DNA of 64,000 bases from a virus: positions 1-64,000 of the IMG/VR virus record IMGVR_UViG_3300046514_000672, one strand, 5' to 3'. The notes beneath the pieces were generated by a model, which saw only the letters and a list, made by a program, of their open reading frames with translations, had not been told where the DNA came from and did not search any database. A program made the translations under genes and the position numbers. Below, one piece after another: positions 43,665 to 51,460 of this stretch (its first letter is position 1; every line of letters starts with the position of its first letter).

Positions 43665-43885
43665 TGTCGAGCGTTCTCTGCCCTTTTTACATCTTTCCAC
43701 GCCTCCTCCACCCCTTTCCAGAGGTGGAGTTCTCTTGCGTCTATGATTCCTGGGGTGTCTTGTGCTCGTAGCGCGATCCAAACGTTCCAGGCGGCTGCGA
43801 AGACGTTCTCAGGAGGAGGAGGGCTCTGGGCACGGCTGAGGGCCGGGAATAGGGTTCCTAGGGCCAGGAATGACCGTCGTTTCAT
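43661..43885 (-). CDS. Small exported protein with twin-arginine signal, 74 aa
   Basis: The N terminus MKRRSFLAL followed by GTLFPALSRAQS has the RRxFL twin-arginine motif, a short hydrophobic core and an AxA-like cleavage site (SRAQ), so export of a folded protein by the Tat route is predicted. The mature part is only about 53 residues, with Trp-rich helices (AAAWNVWIALR; WKGVEEAWKDV) and no cysteines. It is coupled to the polymerase gene (ATGA) and is the last gene of the leftward operon. Its stop overlaps the end of the rightward block by 4 bases. Function unknown. Confidence 0.65.
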   Translation of the reverse strand: MKRRSFLALGTLFPALSRAQSPPPPENVFAAAWNVWIALRAQDTPGIIDARELHLWKGVEEAWKDVKRAENARH

Positions 43886-46800
43886 GCCGCCACTCCTTTC
43901 ATACCCGTCAAATTTCCCGTCTTCTCGTCATAGTCTGCCCAGTTCTCTCCTACCTTGGGTTCTGCGTCTACGAATAGGCCGTTGGGTGCCATCTCAGGGT
44001 CGGTGAGGGTGAGACAGGGCTCTCGCATGATACGGAGTTCGTCCTCTAAGCACTTGTCTACAAGATTAGTATCGCAGTGGAAGATCAAGGAGTCATGGAT
44101 TTGATTGATGAAATTGTACTTGGCAAACAAATCCTCCTCTTGTTTCCATTTCAACATTAAAGTTTTGCGATACCATTCAAAATCCGCCAACGCTGCATCA
44201 CGTTCGGCTTCCGTTTTAAACCCAGCTTTGTTCACCGCCTCAAATACGTCTTCAAACGTAGATTTCAAGGCACCAACAGGAAGCCTATACCCGGCACTCC
44301 TCAACATCTCCTCCTTGATCATCCCAAACGCGTCGTTCGCTGGGAAGAACGCCACAGCACTCTCAAAATCATCCCCCTGGGACCAGTCGCCCATAGAATT
44401 AGTGAACTTGTTCCATTTGCTACTATCCCATTTGAAAACGTCGTAGAAGCGGCGGATGTATCCCCACCTCGATATCAAATATGTCTGCTTATGTGCTAAC
44501 TGTGTTATCTCCTTTTGGAACTTTGTCACTCCTGAGAAGGTTTCTTTAAATAAGGTAAGAAATTCTTCCACTTCCTTCGACGACTTGTAGCTCTCCGGGT
44601 TCTGTTCGAAAATAGATCTCGCCCCCTGGGAAAACCCAATACCAAGAATCACCCGCTTGGATTTGTAGTCTCGTACCTGTTGGAAGGTACATCCGTTGGG
44701 ATAATTTGGGATCGCTTCCGCTGGGTACAGTCTCGGATCGGCTTTCATCTTTTTGAACCATTCTTTTAAATCCTTATCTGACCAGGACATGAGATCCTTG
44801 GCCTCGGGAAGCTTGAGACGAAAGGCCGTCATGTAGCTGTGAACATCGATGGCGCTTAATCTTGCGTAGGCGTGGTCTTTGGCTTCGAAGGCTAGGGTTT
44901 GGGCGTGGAAACTTTTCTTATCGATTTCGATAAGTCTTCTTCCAGGCTTCGCACAGATCGCCATGCGGAACTCTTTAGCAAGATCACCGTGTTTGGGAAA
45001 ATTCTGTACGTTTGGTTCTGTTGACGAAAGTTGTCCCGTAGCAGTATCAGCGAGGTTGAACGTGCTGTGAATATACCCATTTCTTATTTGCTCCTTCAAA
45101 CCAGTATAATATGTCCCACCAAACTTTTTCAACTTCGATATCTCTACCAACATCCCAAACACCGGATCACCGGTTGCCTTCGCTAACTTTTCCATCTCCT
45201 TAGCGCCGGTATTGTCTTTTAGTTCTTTATCCTTTTTATCTCGGACTTTAGGAACCTGATATTTCGTGAGACGTTCAGCATCCGAGCGAGATTGCCCCTT
45301 TGCCATCCTCCTCGCCACTTCTTCATTATGTTTGTATTCAATGTATTTAATCTTCTGCGGCCCCGATCCCACCGAGAAGGGAATGATTCTACACCACCTT
45401 GAAAGTCTCTCCACGTCCAGGGTTTGTTTGTTGAAAACCTCCACATCACGTTTAGAGTAAACCACCTTTCTCTCTTCCAGTTGCTCTGGGACCACTGGCT
45501 CCCCGTCGTCACCAATAATTGGAACCGATTCAGTAATAACAATCCTACCTGATCCATCCACTGGGTTCCCAGAGAGATCCAGAAATGGAAGTAGTTGTTT
45601 GGGCGTGTTGACATATCCATATTCTGCAACGGCTCCCTTCTTTTTACGTTTAGGTTCAAGGTTGAGGATGGCTTCGGGGATTAGACTCTGAATCTGGGTA
45701 TTGATCTCCTCAGCGCGGGAGAGGATCTTCTCACCGAATATTTTATGCTTCTCTTCGTCGATGGGGAACCCGCGTTTACTGGCGAGGATCATCTCAGGGC
45801 GTAACATGAGAACATGGCGGTTGAAGGAATTGCGGAGTCCCCTCTGGTCCATTACCGAGAATATCCCCTCTGCGTCCATGTGGAGAGAGATCACGTCGCA
45901 GCATCCATATTCCTCTTCCGCGTCGAATGCTAAGTGCTTCCAAGGGGCTAGGTCAGGTGCGTAAAAGGAGGTGGCGAATTGCAACCCCCTGGGAAGGTCC
46001 GGTTGTACCCACGACCACGCAGCCATGAGGTCTACGTCTTCTCCGTTAATGACTAATCCATGCCCTGCGACAACCTTGTTATCGAACTTCCAGCCGTTCC
46101 AGGTGAGCTTGCGGTTCCTGCCAGCGAGTAGGCGTCTACTTCCTTCCTTGACCCATTCAGTACGGAATCCTGGGAATACATATCCAGTGGTCTGGTCAAA
46201 TGCGAACTGGATCTGATCCACCTCGGTTTTGATAACGTCGATCTCGGATTCATCCCCGGCCATCTCTAATGAACGGGGTGTTTCAATATCCCACGCAAGG
46301 TCCCATTCAGGGTGTTTCTCCGCGAGGCGGATGATATTGTCCATGACATTTCTGTCACCCTTGACGACATTAAACTTTCGATATCCTCTGAATCCTACCT
46401 TGGCGATGTTGAGGGCAAGTTCTATATCCCTTGTCACCACCCCCGCCAGCGTCATTCCCCCTTGAGCTTTTTCAACCTTGCCTCCCATTCCTCCTGACTG
46501 AGCCTCTTTATCTTTGGAACGAGTTTTGGAGCCTCTGAGGAGAAATGAAGGATGGTATGTGGCGATGACTGGGATTGGCTTTCCGTCAACAAAGTATTCA
46601 GGCCGGGACGATTGTAATATGTATCCACGGATGAGTTTAATGCCTTGATTGTATCCTGCCATACCGGTGATGGTCCGGGTGGGAATTGCTCCGAGGGCGA
46701 CAATGGCTCTAGGTCTCCTATCGGCGATGAGCTTTCGGTTGTATTGTTGACAGTGTTCGATTGCACTGGTTTCATAAGGCGCACCGTCAAGCCAATTTCC

Positions 46801-47064
46801 AGCTCCTGGCTGGCACCAGATTGTGTTTGAAAGGAGAAGTTGTGAACGGTCGAGACCGGAGATTCTGCGGATAATTCCTTGAAAAACGCTACCGCTAGGG
46901 GAATTTGGCCGCAACGGAAGACTGTCTTGTGCTTCTCTCGCTCCAAGATGGTCGCCAACGACAAGGACTCCAGAAGATCCGAGACCTTCAGGAGACATAA
47001 ATCCAATAGCTTTGTTGGTGTCATATAATGTACATCCTTTACAAGTGTCAGGCTGACGGTTCAT
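43882..47064 (-). CDS. DNA polymerase I with N-terminal uracil-DNA glycosylase domain
   Basis: The 1060-aa protein is a fusion. Residues 1-190 follow family-4 UDG: four cysteines (C8, C11, C84, C105) spaced as Fe-S ligands and a YHPSFLL motif at 170-176. Residues about 250-400 are a 3'-5' exonuclease: WDIET (D259, E261), WKFDN (D328), YGCCD (D390). Residues about 600-1040 are family-A polymerase: EPNVQNFP (683-690), motif A EIDKKSFH (D715), motif B RDYKSKRVILGIGFSQG (798-814), motif C QIHDSL (D991). Motif A lacks the usual YSQIE and motif C has S in place of E. A UDG domain on PolA is known from phage SPO1-type polymerases. It replicates the phage genome. Confidence 0.9.
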   Translation of the reverse strand: MNRQPDTCKGCTLYDTNKAIGFMSPEGLGSSGVLVVGDHLGAREAQDSLPLRPNSPSGSVFQGIIRRISGLDRSQLLLSNTIWCQPGAGNWLDGAPYETSAIEHCQQYNRKLIADRRPRAIVALGAIPTRTITGMAGYNQGIKLIRGYILQSSRPEYFVDGKPIPVIATYHPSFLLRGSKTRSKDKEAQSGGMGGKVEKAQGGMTLAGVVTRDIELALNIAKVGFRGYRKFNVVKGDRNVMDNIIRLAEKHPEWDLAWDIETPRSLEMAGDESEIDVIKTEVDQIQFAFDQTTGYVFPGFRTEWVKEGSRRLLAGRNRKLTWNGWKFDNKVVAGHGLVINGEDVDLMAAWSWVQPDLPRGLQFATSFYAPDLAPWKHLAFDAEEEYGCCDVISLHMDAEGIFSVMDQRGLRNSFNRHVLMLRPEMILASKRGFPIDEEKHKIFGEKILSRAEEINTQIQSLIPEAILNLEPKRKKKGAVAEYGYVNTPKQLLPFLDLSGNPVDGSGRIVITESVPIIGDDGEPVVPEQLEERKVVYSKRDVEVFNKQTLDVERLSRWCRIIPFSVGSGPQKIKYIEYKHNEEVARRMAKGQSRSDAERLTKYQVPKVRDKKDKELKDNTGAKEMEKLAKATGDPVFGMLVEISKLKKFGGTYYTGLKEQIRNGYIHSTFNLADTATGQLSSTEPNVQNFPKHGDLAKEFRMAICAKPGRRLIEIDKKSFHAQTLAFEAKDHAYARLSAIDVHSYMTAFRLKLPEAKDLMSWSDKDLKEWFKKMKADPRLYPAEAIPNYPNGCTFQQVRDYKSKRVILGIGFSQGARSIFEQNPESYKSSKEVEEFLTLFKETFSGVTKFQKEITQLAHKQTYLISRWGYIRRFYDVFKWDSSKWNKFTNSMGDWSQGDDFESAVAFFPANDAFGMIKEEMLRSAGYRLPVGALKSTFEDVFEAVNKAGFKTEAERDAALADFEWYRKTLMLKWKQEEDLFAKYNFINQIHDSLIFHCDTNLVDKCLEDELRIMREPCLTLTDPEMAPNGLFVDAEPKVGENWADYDEKTGNLTGMKGVAA

Positions 47065-47213
47065 TCCTTCTCCTTCTTCCTCAACCCCTTTAACACGTCA
47101 ATAGTCTGAGCGACAGTCCTCGCTAGGATCTCGATGTAGATTACCACTACCATGAGGAAACTGAGGCCATCGGTGATGGGTTTCTGTAGTGTGGCGAAGT
47201 CTGGGATGGTCAT
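47061..47213 (-). CDS. 50-aa single-helix membrane protein
   Basis: The gene stops within the polymerase start (ATGA). The peptide has one hydrophobic helix (GLSFLMVVVIYIEILA) and a basic, Lys/Glu-rich cytoplasmic-type tail (LKGLRKKEKE). Size, topology and charge fit a small holin-like or membrane-anchor protein. Its coupling to a DNA polymerase gene is odd and could mean membrane placement of replication, but no family is recognised. Confidence 0.65.
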   Translation of the reverse strand: MTIPDFATLQKPITDGLSFLMVVVIYIEILARTVAQTIDVLKGLRKKEKE

Positions 47214-47220
47214 TGGATTC

Positions 47221-47379
47221 CTACTCTTTTGGAACTTGTGGTTTTAACCATTTCCATAATGCAAATGCACAATCTTCGCAAACAAAATATGAAGCAGACT
47301 TTTTGTAAGTGACATCTAATACAGTAAGATCTTTCAGCTCCCCACAACGATCACAGAATGATTCTCCTTCAATAATCAT
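47221..47379 (-). CDS. Zinc-ribbon miniprotein, 52 aa (paralogue A)
   Basis: AAGGAGAGAG lies 3-8 bases before the ATG. The product has CDRCGE near residue 9 and CEDCAF near 36, a four-cysteine zinc ribbon, with an aromatic end (LWKWLKP). It resembles the 58-aa protein encoded just upstream (CDRC, a KxVxxT-like strand, CLNC, FLQP), so the two are tandem paralogues. A minus-strand promoter (TTAACA, TATAAT) lies between them. Confidence 0.7.
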   Translation of the reverse strand: MIIEGESFCDRCGELKDLTVLDVTYKKSASYFVCEDCAFALWKWLKPQVPKE

Positions 47380-47433
47380 CTCTCTCCTTTATGCGTAGGG
47401 CCACTTCCCGTAGGAGGTAGCCCGCATTCGCCA

Positions 47434-47463
47434 ATTATAAATATAGGCAATCGTTTGTGTTAA
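47434..47463 (-). promoter_or_regulatory. Leftward promoter for the polymerase operon
   Basis: On the minus strand TTAACA (47463-47458) is separated by 18 bases from TATAAT (47439-47434). This is a near-consensus sigma-70 promoter. Transcription would begin near 47427, about 48 bases before the ATG of the zinc-ribbon gene, and serve the membrane peptide, polymerase and Tat-signal genes. Confidence 0.65.
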
Positions 47464-47495
47464 GAGCATTACTACTCAGCTCAGTCTAGTTACCC

Positions 47496-47672
47496 TTAGA
47501 CTCTAGGGGTGTCCACTACGGCAACCTTGGCAAGGGGTTGAAGAAACCGGGTTAGGGATTCTCGACAATTAAGGCACAAATGCAGGCTTTTTTCTACATA
47601 TGCATCTTGTGTAATATTTACAGATTTAATTCGATCTGTGGACGTACATCGGTCGCAATAGGTTATGGTCAT
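47496..47672 (-). CDS. Zinc-ribbon miniprotein, 58 aa (paralogue B)
   Basis: The start overlaps the stop of the upstream gene (ATGA), and GGAGAAAC lies 4-11 bases before the ATG. CDRC at residues 6-9 and CLNC at 33-36 form a zinc ribbon; the end is helical (ESLTRFLQPLAKV). Paralogous to the 52-aa protein downstream. Function unknown; small ribbons like this may bind host polymerase or nucleic acid. Confidence 0.7.
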   Translation of the reverse strand: MTITYCDRCTSTDRIKSVNITQDAYVEKSLHLCLNCRESLTRFLQPLAKVAVVDTPRV

Positions 47673-47926
47673 TTTGTTTCTCCAGACTCTAGGGGAGGGG
47701 CAGATAAGGAAAGAGAATATGGGGGCTTGTCAAACCTTGCCCACACTCCCCGTCCGAATCCGTCCTTTACCATTGACATACATTCTAGTTCACACAGGAG
47801 ACGCAGGGCGTCTGCATTGGCCGTTAGCCAACCTGTTTCGTACACCCCACTTCTCTCTATACAGTGCTGCATGACCATGTCAACCAGCGCCCATTTTAAT
47901 GCGTTGTTTTCTTCCTCAATGGTCAT
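47669..47926 (-). CDS. Hypothetical protein, 85 aa
   Basis: The start at 47926 is chosen because AGAGGAGA precedes it with correct spacing; the longer frame to 47956 lacks such support. The protein is helical and acidic at the N terminus (EEENNALKWALVDMVMQHCIE) with a conserved-looking Trp-Leu-Thr-Ala-Asn segment and a Phe/Gly/Trp-rich end. No family is recognised. It is coupled to the zinc-ribbon gene. Confidence 0.6.
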   Translation of the reverse strand: MTIEEENNALKWALVDMVMQHCIERSGVYETGWLTANADALRLLCELECMSMVKDGFGRGVWARFDKPPYSLSLSAPPLESGETK

Positions 47927-48097
47927 TTTGATTCTCCTCTTGGTGGATATCGGCAAGTAGGCTCGGACCCTACTGTATTACACTCTAGCGCCACACCCTT
48001 GGATCTAGCTTCCCTCCCTCATAAGGGAGTTTAGGCACTTACCCGATGGATCATACAGACTGCCCGGTTGTCGTGCTTAAATCTTAGATGCTACTCC
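47927..48097. other. Non-coding tract with hairpins
   Basis: No gene is supported. It contains a perfect 6-bp hairpin (CTCCCT at 48014-48019, AGGGAG at 48024-48029, 4-base loop) and a longer pairing TTTAGGCAC (48030-48038) with GTGCTTAAA (48073-48081), which has one mismatch in the leftward transcript. Without a T-run it is not a clear terminator; it may be a leader or a processing site. Confidence 0.4.
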
Positions 48098-48580
48098 TCA
48101 GTTCCCCGATCCAAAATGTAATTCCGCCAGCCCCGGCGCAATCTCATATGCAGACAGGACATCCCCAGGCCGGTCAACCCAGAAGTTATGGACGACTGAG
48201 CGGTCATAGAGGCTACCGGCAAATTCCTCGAACTGGTCGGGATTGTTGAGATCGCCGGTGAATCCAACTACATGGCCCTGGGTGGCCTTACCTGAGATGA
48301 CCCAGATCTTCGTGTCAGAGTCCATATAGGTCACCGGAATCCACAGGGCAGAATTCAGTCCGTCTGTGAGCAGCGCAGTAGGGTCGATCTGTTGGACCTT
48401 GGCCAGCATCGCCTGGGCCTGGGCCTTGGTGGAGAAGAATTGCCAAAGGTTCTTCGGCACCGGGATAACCACCGATCCCTGGAATGTAAACACAGTGTAC
48501 ACAGCGTTAGGCTGTGTGGTCATAGCCGGGAGGGAAGGGATTCCCAGGGCCAGCATTGATAATAGAATTAGTTTCTTCAT
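48098..48580 (-). CDS. Secreted protein of unknown function, 160 aa
   Basis: The ATG at 48580 is preceded by AAAGGAAAA and gives a classical signal peptide (Lys-Lys start, core LILLSMLALGIPSLPA, Ala cleavage site). The longer open frame upstream has no such support. The mature part is about 140 residues, mixed strand and helix, with no cysteine and no known motif (FWVDRPGDVLSAYEIAPG near the end). It is one of three exported products in the leftward block, expressed with replication genes. Possible roles are exclusion or envelope modification; unproven. Confidence 0.7.
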   Translation of the reverse strand: MKKLILLSMLALGIPSLPAMTTQPNAVYTVFTFQGSVVIPVPKNLWQFFSTKAQAQAMLAKVQQIDPTALLTDGLNSALWIPVTYMDSDTKIWVISGKATQGHVVGFTGDLNNPDQFEEFAGSLYDRSVVHNFWVDRPGDVLSAYEIAPGLAELHFGSGN

Positions 48581-48590
48581 ATTTTCCTTT

Positions 48591-48788
48591 CTATTTGAAA
48601 CTCGAATCGTGGCTGAATTCTTCAGGATGCTCACGAATAGCTGATCGGGCCATGACGACATTTTGTGCGGAATTGATGGCTGTGCTAAACATCTCCACAT
48701 CGTCACTGTGTGCCGTGGGCAGGGCGACAAATGCAGTGTATGCATCCGTCAACATGGTTATCACATTCATTTCTTCTGTATTCAACAT
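48591..48788 (-). CDS. Small conserved-type phage protein, 65 aa
   Basis: TTGAGG lies before the ATG at 48788. The pattern (MLTDAYTAFVALPTAHSDD, then INSAQNVVMARSAIREHPEEF) resembles a small helical phage family seen in many siphophages, in which a HP/SD turn is followed by an Ala/Arg helix ending in HPE.F. No function is known for that group. It starts 3 bases after the tiny upstream gene. Confidence 0.65.
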   Translation of the reverse strand: MLNTEEMNVITMLTDAYTAFVALPTAHSDDVEMFSTAINSAQNVVMARSAIREHPEEFSHDSSFK

Positions 48789-48790
48789 AA

Positions 48791-48868
48791 TTATACCTCA
48801 AATACTCTCGGGAAGTCATACCATTTTATCTCAACTTCCCCTGTAGGAGAGACGTAGAAGATTCTCAT
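48791..48868 (-). CDS. 25-aa peptide gene
   Basis: The ATG at 48868 overlaps the upstream stop (ATGA), with AGAGGAG a few bases before. The peptide MRIFYVSPTGEVEIKWYD-FPRVFEV is compact and strand-like. It fills the gap between two credible genes without spare space, which supports translation, but so short an ORF could be a coupling device. Confidence 0.4.
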   Translation of the reverse strand: MRIFYVSPTGEVEIKWYDFPRVFEV

Positions 48869-48999
48869 TGCATCTCCTCTGTCATCTCCTTTATAAGGGT
48901 CTTCCTTCCTTCATAATCCTGCGGACGTTCGTGTTCTTGTGTGACGTAGCGGAGGATCATGATTAGGGAACGGAGGACCAATTTTTGAAACGTTGACAT
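48865..48999 (-). CDS. Hypothetical small protein, 44 aa
   Basis: AGGAGAGAAAT precedes the ATG at 48999. The product has a hydrophobic-basic N-terminal helix (LVLRSLIMILRYV) and a charged Glu/Lys-rich end. It could lie on the membrane. It is coupled to the next peptide gene (ATGA). No family recognised. Confidence 0.5.
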   Translation of the reverse strand: MSTFQKLVLRSLIMILRYVTQEHERPQDYEGRKTLIKEMTEEMQ

Positions 49000-49008
49000 A
49001 TTTCTCTC

Positions 49009-49383
49009 CTATTGCAATATCGTAATCTGAATCAACGTCGGCGGGAACAGAGTAGGAACCGTAGGGGCCACATCATTGCTCGGCACGGACTCATTAGGCA
49101 CCGCAGTGGAATTTGTCGCGGTAACGAAGTAACAATATGTGGTTCCACCGGTTACTGTCGCGTCCACATATGTCTTGGGGACGATGGGGGAGGAATTGAT
49201 CTTGGTGAAACCAGAGGGGACAGAGGTGGGCGGAGTGGACGGACAAGCACCGACTAAACGATAAGCATTGTAATTGGTACCGGCAGGGTTAGCCGTGTCT
49301 GCCCAGGTAATGGTAACGGAATGTGTAGGTGTCTGGGCGAAGATCACCACAGACAGGAGCGGAAGTAGCAATAGTTTTTTCAT
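49009..49383 (-). CDS. Secreted fibronectin type III-like protein, 124 aa
   Basis: The N terminus has a signal peptide (Lys-Lys start, core LLLLPLLSVVIFA). The mature part is a single Fn3-type domain: HSVTITWADTAN, then YNAYRLVG, YVDATVTGGTTYCYFVTATN and SVPSND, the usual beta-sandwich with the Tyr-corner. Two cysteines could pair. Fn3 domains in phages bind surfaces or carbohydrates. A secreted single domain next to replication genes suggests action at the envelope, for example exclusion or modification. Overlaps the helicase stop (ATGA). Confidence 0.75.
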   Translation of the reverse strand: MKKLLLLPLLSVVIFAQTPTHSVTITWADTANPAGTNYNAYRLVGACPSTPPTSVPSGFTKINSSPIVPKTYVDATVTGGTTYCYFVTATNSTAVPNESVPSNDVAPTVPTLFPPTLIQITILQ

Positions 49384-50813
49384 AAATATTTTCTCACTTT
49401 CGGATCAACTTTAATTCTCTCTGCTAACTTGAACGGTTCACCTACGATGGTCAGCCCTTCATGATTCTTACACCGTGACAGCGCCACATACGCCATCCCA
49501 GGATGGCCAAAGAACGGGTCGCGGATGTCGATCTGTACACGATCCAGGGTCAGCCCTTGGGACTTATGAGCGGTTGTGGCGTATGCGAGTCTAAGGGGAT
49601 AAAACTTAATAGCTCCTGTGTTCCAAGTTCCAGAACTACAGTTATAGCTTGGGAGTCCCCATTGCGCGTGTCGAATGCCACGGGCGTCATGGTCACACCC
49701 TTCCTCACAATAGATATGGGTAGGCGGGAATTGTTGCCCTGGGTACAATACCTCATTCCTGACAACTCCGTCCCAGGGGTCCAGCCCCATCCGCTCCGCT
49801 TCATCTCCTCGCGCAACCTTGTATCGAATAATCGGCCTGATACCAACCAGGGATGAATTACGTACCAGCTTGATCCAAATTGTTCCATCGACATCTTTCT
49901 CCTGTATAGTCCCACAGTCTCCGTTAGCATATGCGAATCCATTCCCATCTGCCGGGGAGGCGTTGGCAAGGATCATGACATAGGCCCCGTCCTTGAGCTT
50001 TAACATCTCAGGGATATTCTTCCACTCATTGGCTTGGTCTCCCCAGGTGAGAGACTTCATACCATAGGCAACCCCAGGCAGTGCGATCAGTTCAGAGTAA
50101 TTATGATTATCCACCTGATCATTCTTAGACATGATGGTAGAGCCTTGGAAGGCTTTCATCACGGAGGGTTTGAATTTGACACCGAGGGACTTGAGGATAT
50201 CTACACTTGCCTGTCCCTCGCCCTTCCTCGCATGGTTTAGAGCCTGAAGAAACTCCAGATTATCCTGTCTCCAGATTTTCTCCAGCCGCACTGTATCATG
50301 TTCGAAATGTGCCCAGCTATCCGCCTCAAATGCCCATGGTGCCTTCACGGGAGGGAGCTGGCAGAAGTCCCCGGTGCAAATGATCCCTAATGGTCTCCCT
50401 TCCATGTCCTTGAATTGATTCGCTTGATTCGCCGCGTTGTGGATGTAGTCGAGCTGCCTGCCGTCCATCATCGAGACTTCGTCTATGACGAGGTTCCTTA
50501 CTCCCTTTCCTATTTTGTGGAGTTTAGATGTAAGATAACCCCGGTCAAAGTTATCCCTAAGCTTATCAGTATCATAATAACCGAGAACGGAGTTGAGAGT
50601 TGTAGTGCCCAGATTAATAGCAGCAATGCCAGTGGTAGCAGTAAGTAGACCATACTTCGGGTCCTCCTCGATTAGTTTCTTTTGTAAATATGTCTTACCA
50701 GTGCCCGCCGCGCCGGTGATGAACTTGCAATGCACGGAAGATGGGACATAATTATCATCCTCCAGGGAGGATGGTTGGGGGGCAGTGTTTAGTAATTCGT
50801 CTAGTGTGGCCAT
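49380..50813 (-). CDS. PIF1/RecD-like DNA helicase
   Basis: The 477-aa protein has superfamily-1B helicase motifs in order: Walker A GAAGTGKT (34-41), motif Ia TATTGIAAINLG, Walker B VIDEVSMMD (about 110-118), motif III TGDFCQLPPV, motif IV-type WRQDN, and C-terminal motifs V/VI TTAHKSQGLTLDRVQID and AYVALSRCKN. Dda- and PIF1-type helicases unwind DNA 5' to 3' and assist replication and recombination in phages. The insert around residues 340-390 holds a Cys/His cluster (CEEGCDHDARGIRH). Confident on class. Confidence 0.9.
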   Translation of the reverse strand: MATLDELLNTAPQPSSLEDDNYVPSSVHCKFITGAAGTGKTYLQKKLIEEDPKYGLLTATTGIAAINLGTTTLNSVLGYYDTDKLRDNFDRGYLTSKLHKIGKGVRNLVIDEVSMMDGRQLDYIHNAANQANQFKDMEGRPLGIICTGDFCQLPPVKAPWAFEADSWAHFEHDTVRLEKIWRQDNLEFLQALNHARKGEGQASVDILKSLGVKFKPSVMKAFQGSTIMSKNDQVDNHNYSELIALPGVAYGMKSLTWGDQANEWKNIPEMLKLKDGAYVMILANASPADGNGFAYANGDCGTIQEKDVDGTIWIKLVRNSSLVGIRPIIRYKVARGDEAERMGLDPWDGVVRNEVLYPGQQFPPTHIYCEEGCDHDARGIRHAQWGLPSYNCSSGTWNTGAIKFYPLRLAYATTAHKSQGLTLDRVQIDIRDPFFGHPGMAYVALSRCKNHEGLTIVGEPFKLAERIKVDPKVRKYL

Positions 50814-50962
50814 AGTTTCCCGTTCTCAATAATACATTCCAAATGCCATACATTTCGTAGGTTATCCTCATCCGGCAGTGCAGAGATAATCTCAGGGTCC
50901 TCTACAAACCGTTTACATAGGAGACAATGGGTATGAGTTTGTATAACGGCAGGGTAGTTATT
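50801..50962 (-). CDS. Small zinc-finger protein, about 53 aa
   Basis: The frame is open from a TTG at 51007, but the first 15 codons overlap the preceding gene. A TTG at 50962, with GAGGGTGG just upstream and overlapping the preceding stop, is the better start. The product has CLLC near residue 14 and WHLEC near 40, that is a Cys2-His-Cys zinc site, and ends overlapping the helicase start. The start is not certain. Confidence 0.5.
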   Translation of the reverse strand, partial: NNYPAVIQTHTHCLLCKRFVEDPEIISALPDEDNLRNVWHLECIIENGKLWPH

Positions 50963-51161
50963 CAAGTTCCCACCCTCTCTTCTCTGCGATCCGATAAATA
51001 GTATCAATCCTTTCTCTCACTGCAATCCCGTTAGTGTTGAAGTTCACCACTTCACCGTCTGACGTGGAGTTCCAGAAGGGTTCGGTAACTCTAATATTCA
51101 ACTCCTCTTGGAGTTCTTCCTTGTTCATTGCCTTAAGGGGTTTGGGGGAATGGATTTTCAT
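50958..51161 (-). CDS. Hypothetical protein, 67 aa
   Basis: AAAGGAC lies 9 bases before the ATG. The protein is acidic-helical (AMNKEELQEELNIR) with a second amphipathic helix (VRERIDTIYRIAEKRG). It is the first gene after the palindrome-containing leader and is coupled to the zinc-finger gene. No family recognised. Confidence 0.6.
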   Translation of the reverse strand: MKIHSPKPLKAMNKEELQEELNIRVTEPFWNSTSDGEVVNFNTNGIAVRERIDTIYRIAEKRGWELE

Positions 51162-51460
51162 GATGTTTTGTGTCCTTTCGAAATTAAACGTTCCGAAGCT
51201 TACGGTACTAGAATATGAACGTGAAAGTTATCTAGCTTTCCCTGTACAGGGGCTAACCGTTTAAATATGAGAAGGTTCCACACTGGTCCACCTACAAACC
51301 CGAGGCAATCCGCAGGTTTACCCAACTGGGAATGACCCATCGGCTCCCACAGCCAGTCACAGCCGGATTTAAATCTCCGTTACTCACTGGTCTACGCCTC
51401 ACCTACCCAGGAAGCACCCAGGAACGGAAGTTTGCCACGCTTCCGCATATCGTTGGAAGG
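51162..51460. other. Leader region with palindrome and hairpins
   Basis: No gene is supported on either strand. It carries the palindrome CCCTGTACAGGG (51240-51251), an AT-rich element shared with another leftward leader (51253-51271), a GAAAG/CTTTC hairpin (51223-51240), a 6-bp hairpin CGGAAG/CTTCCG (51425-51445), and imperfect copies of a CACTGGTC-x-AC sequence near 51281 and 51385. It probably controls the helicase operon. Confidence 0.5.
51240..51251. promoter_or_regulatory. 12-bp palindrome, possible operator
   Basis: CCCTGTACAGGG is a perfect palindrome about 80 bases upstream of the 67-aa gene. Dyad symmetry of this size fits a dimeric repressor; the nearby 60-aa HTH protein encoded at 51461-51643 is a candidate binder. 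The core CTGTACAG resembles half of a LexA site but lacks the spacing. Confidence 0.4.

Noticed and set aside
46452-47024. A 190-aa leftward ORF inside the polymerase gene
   Set aside because: It is in another phase of the well-supported UDG domain and shows no domain or start signal.
51240-51251. A LexA/SOS box at the palindrome CCCTGTACAGGG
   Set aside because: The CTGT and ACAG halves touch each other, without the eight-base spacer of a LexA site.
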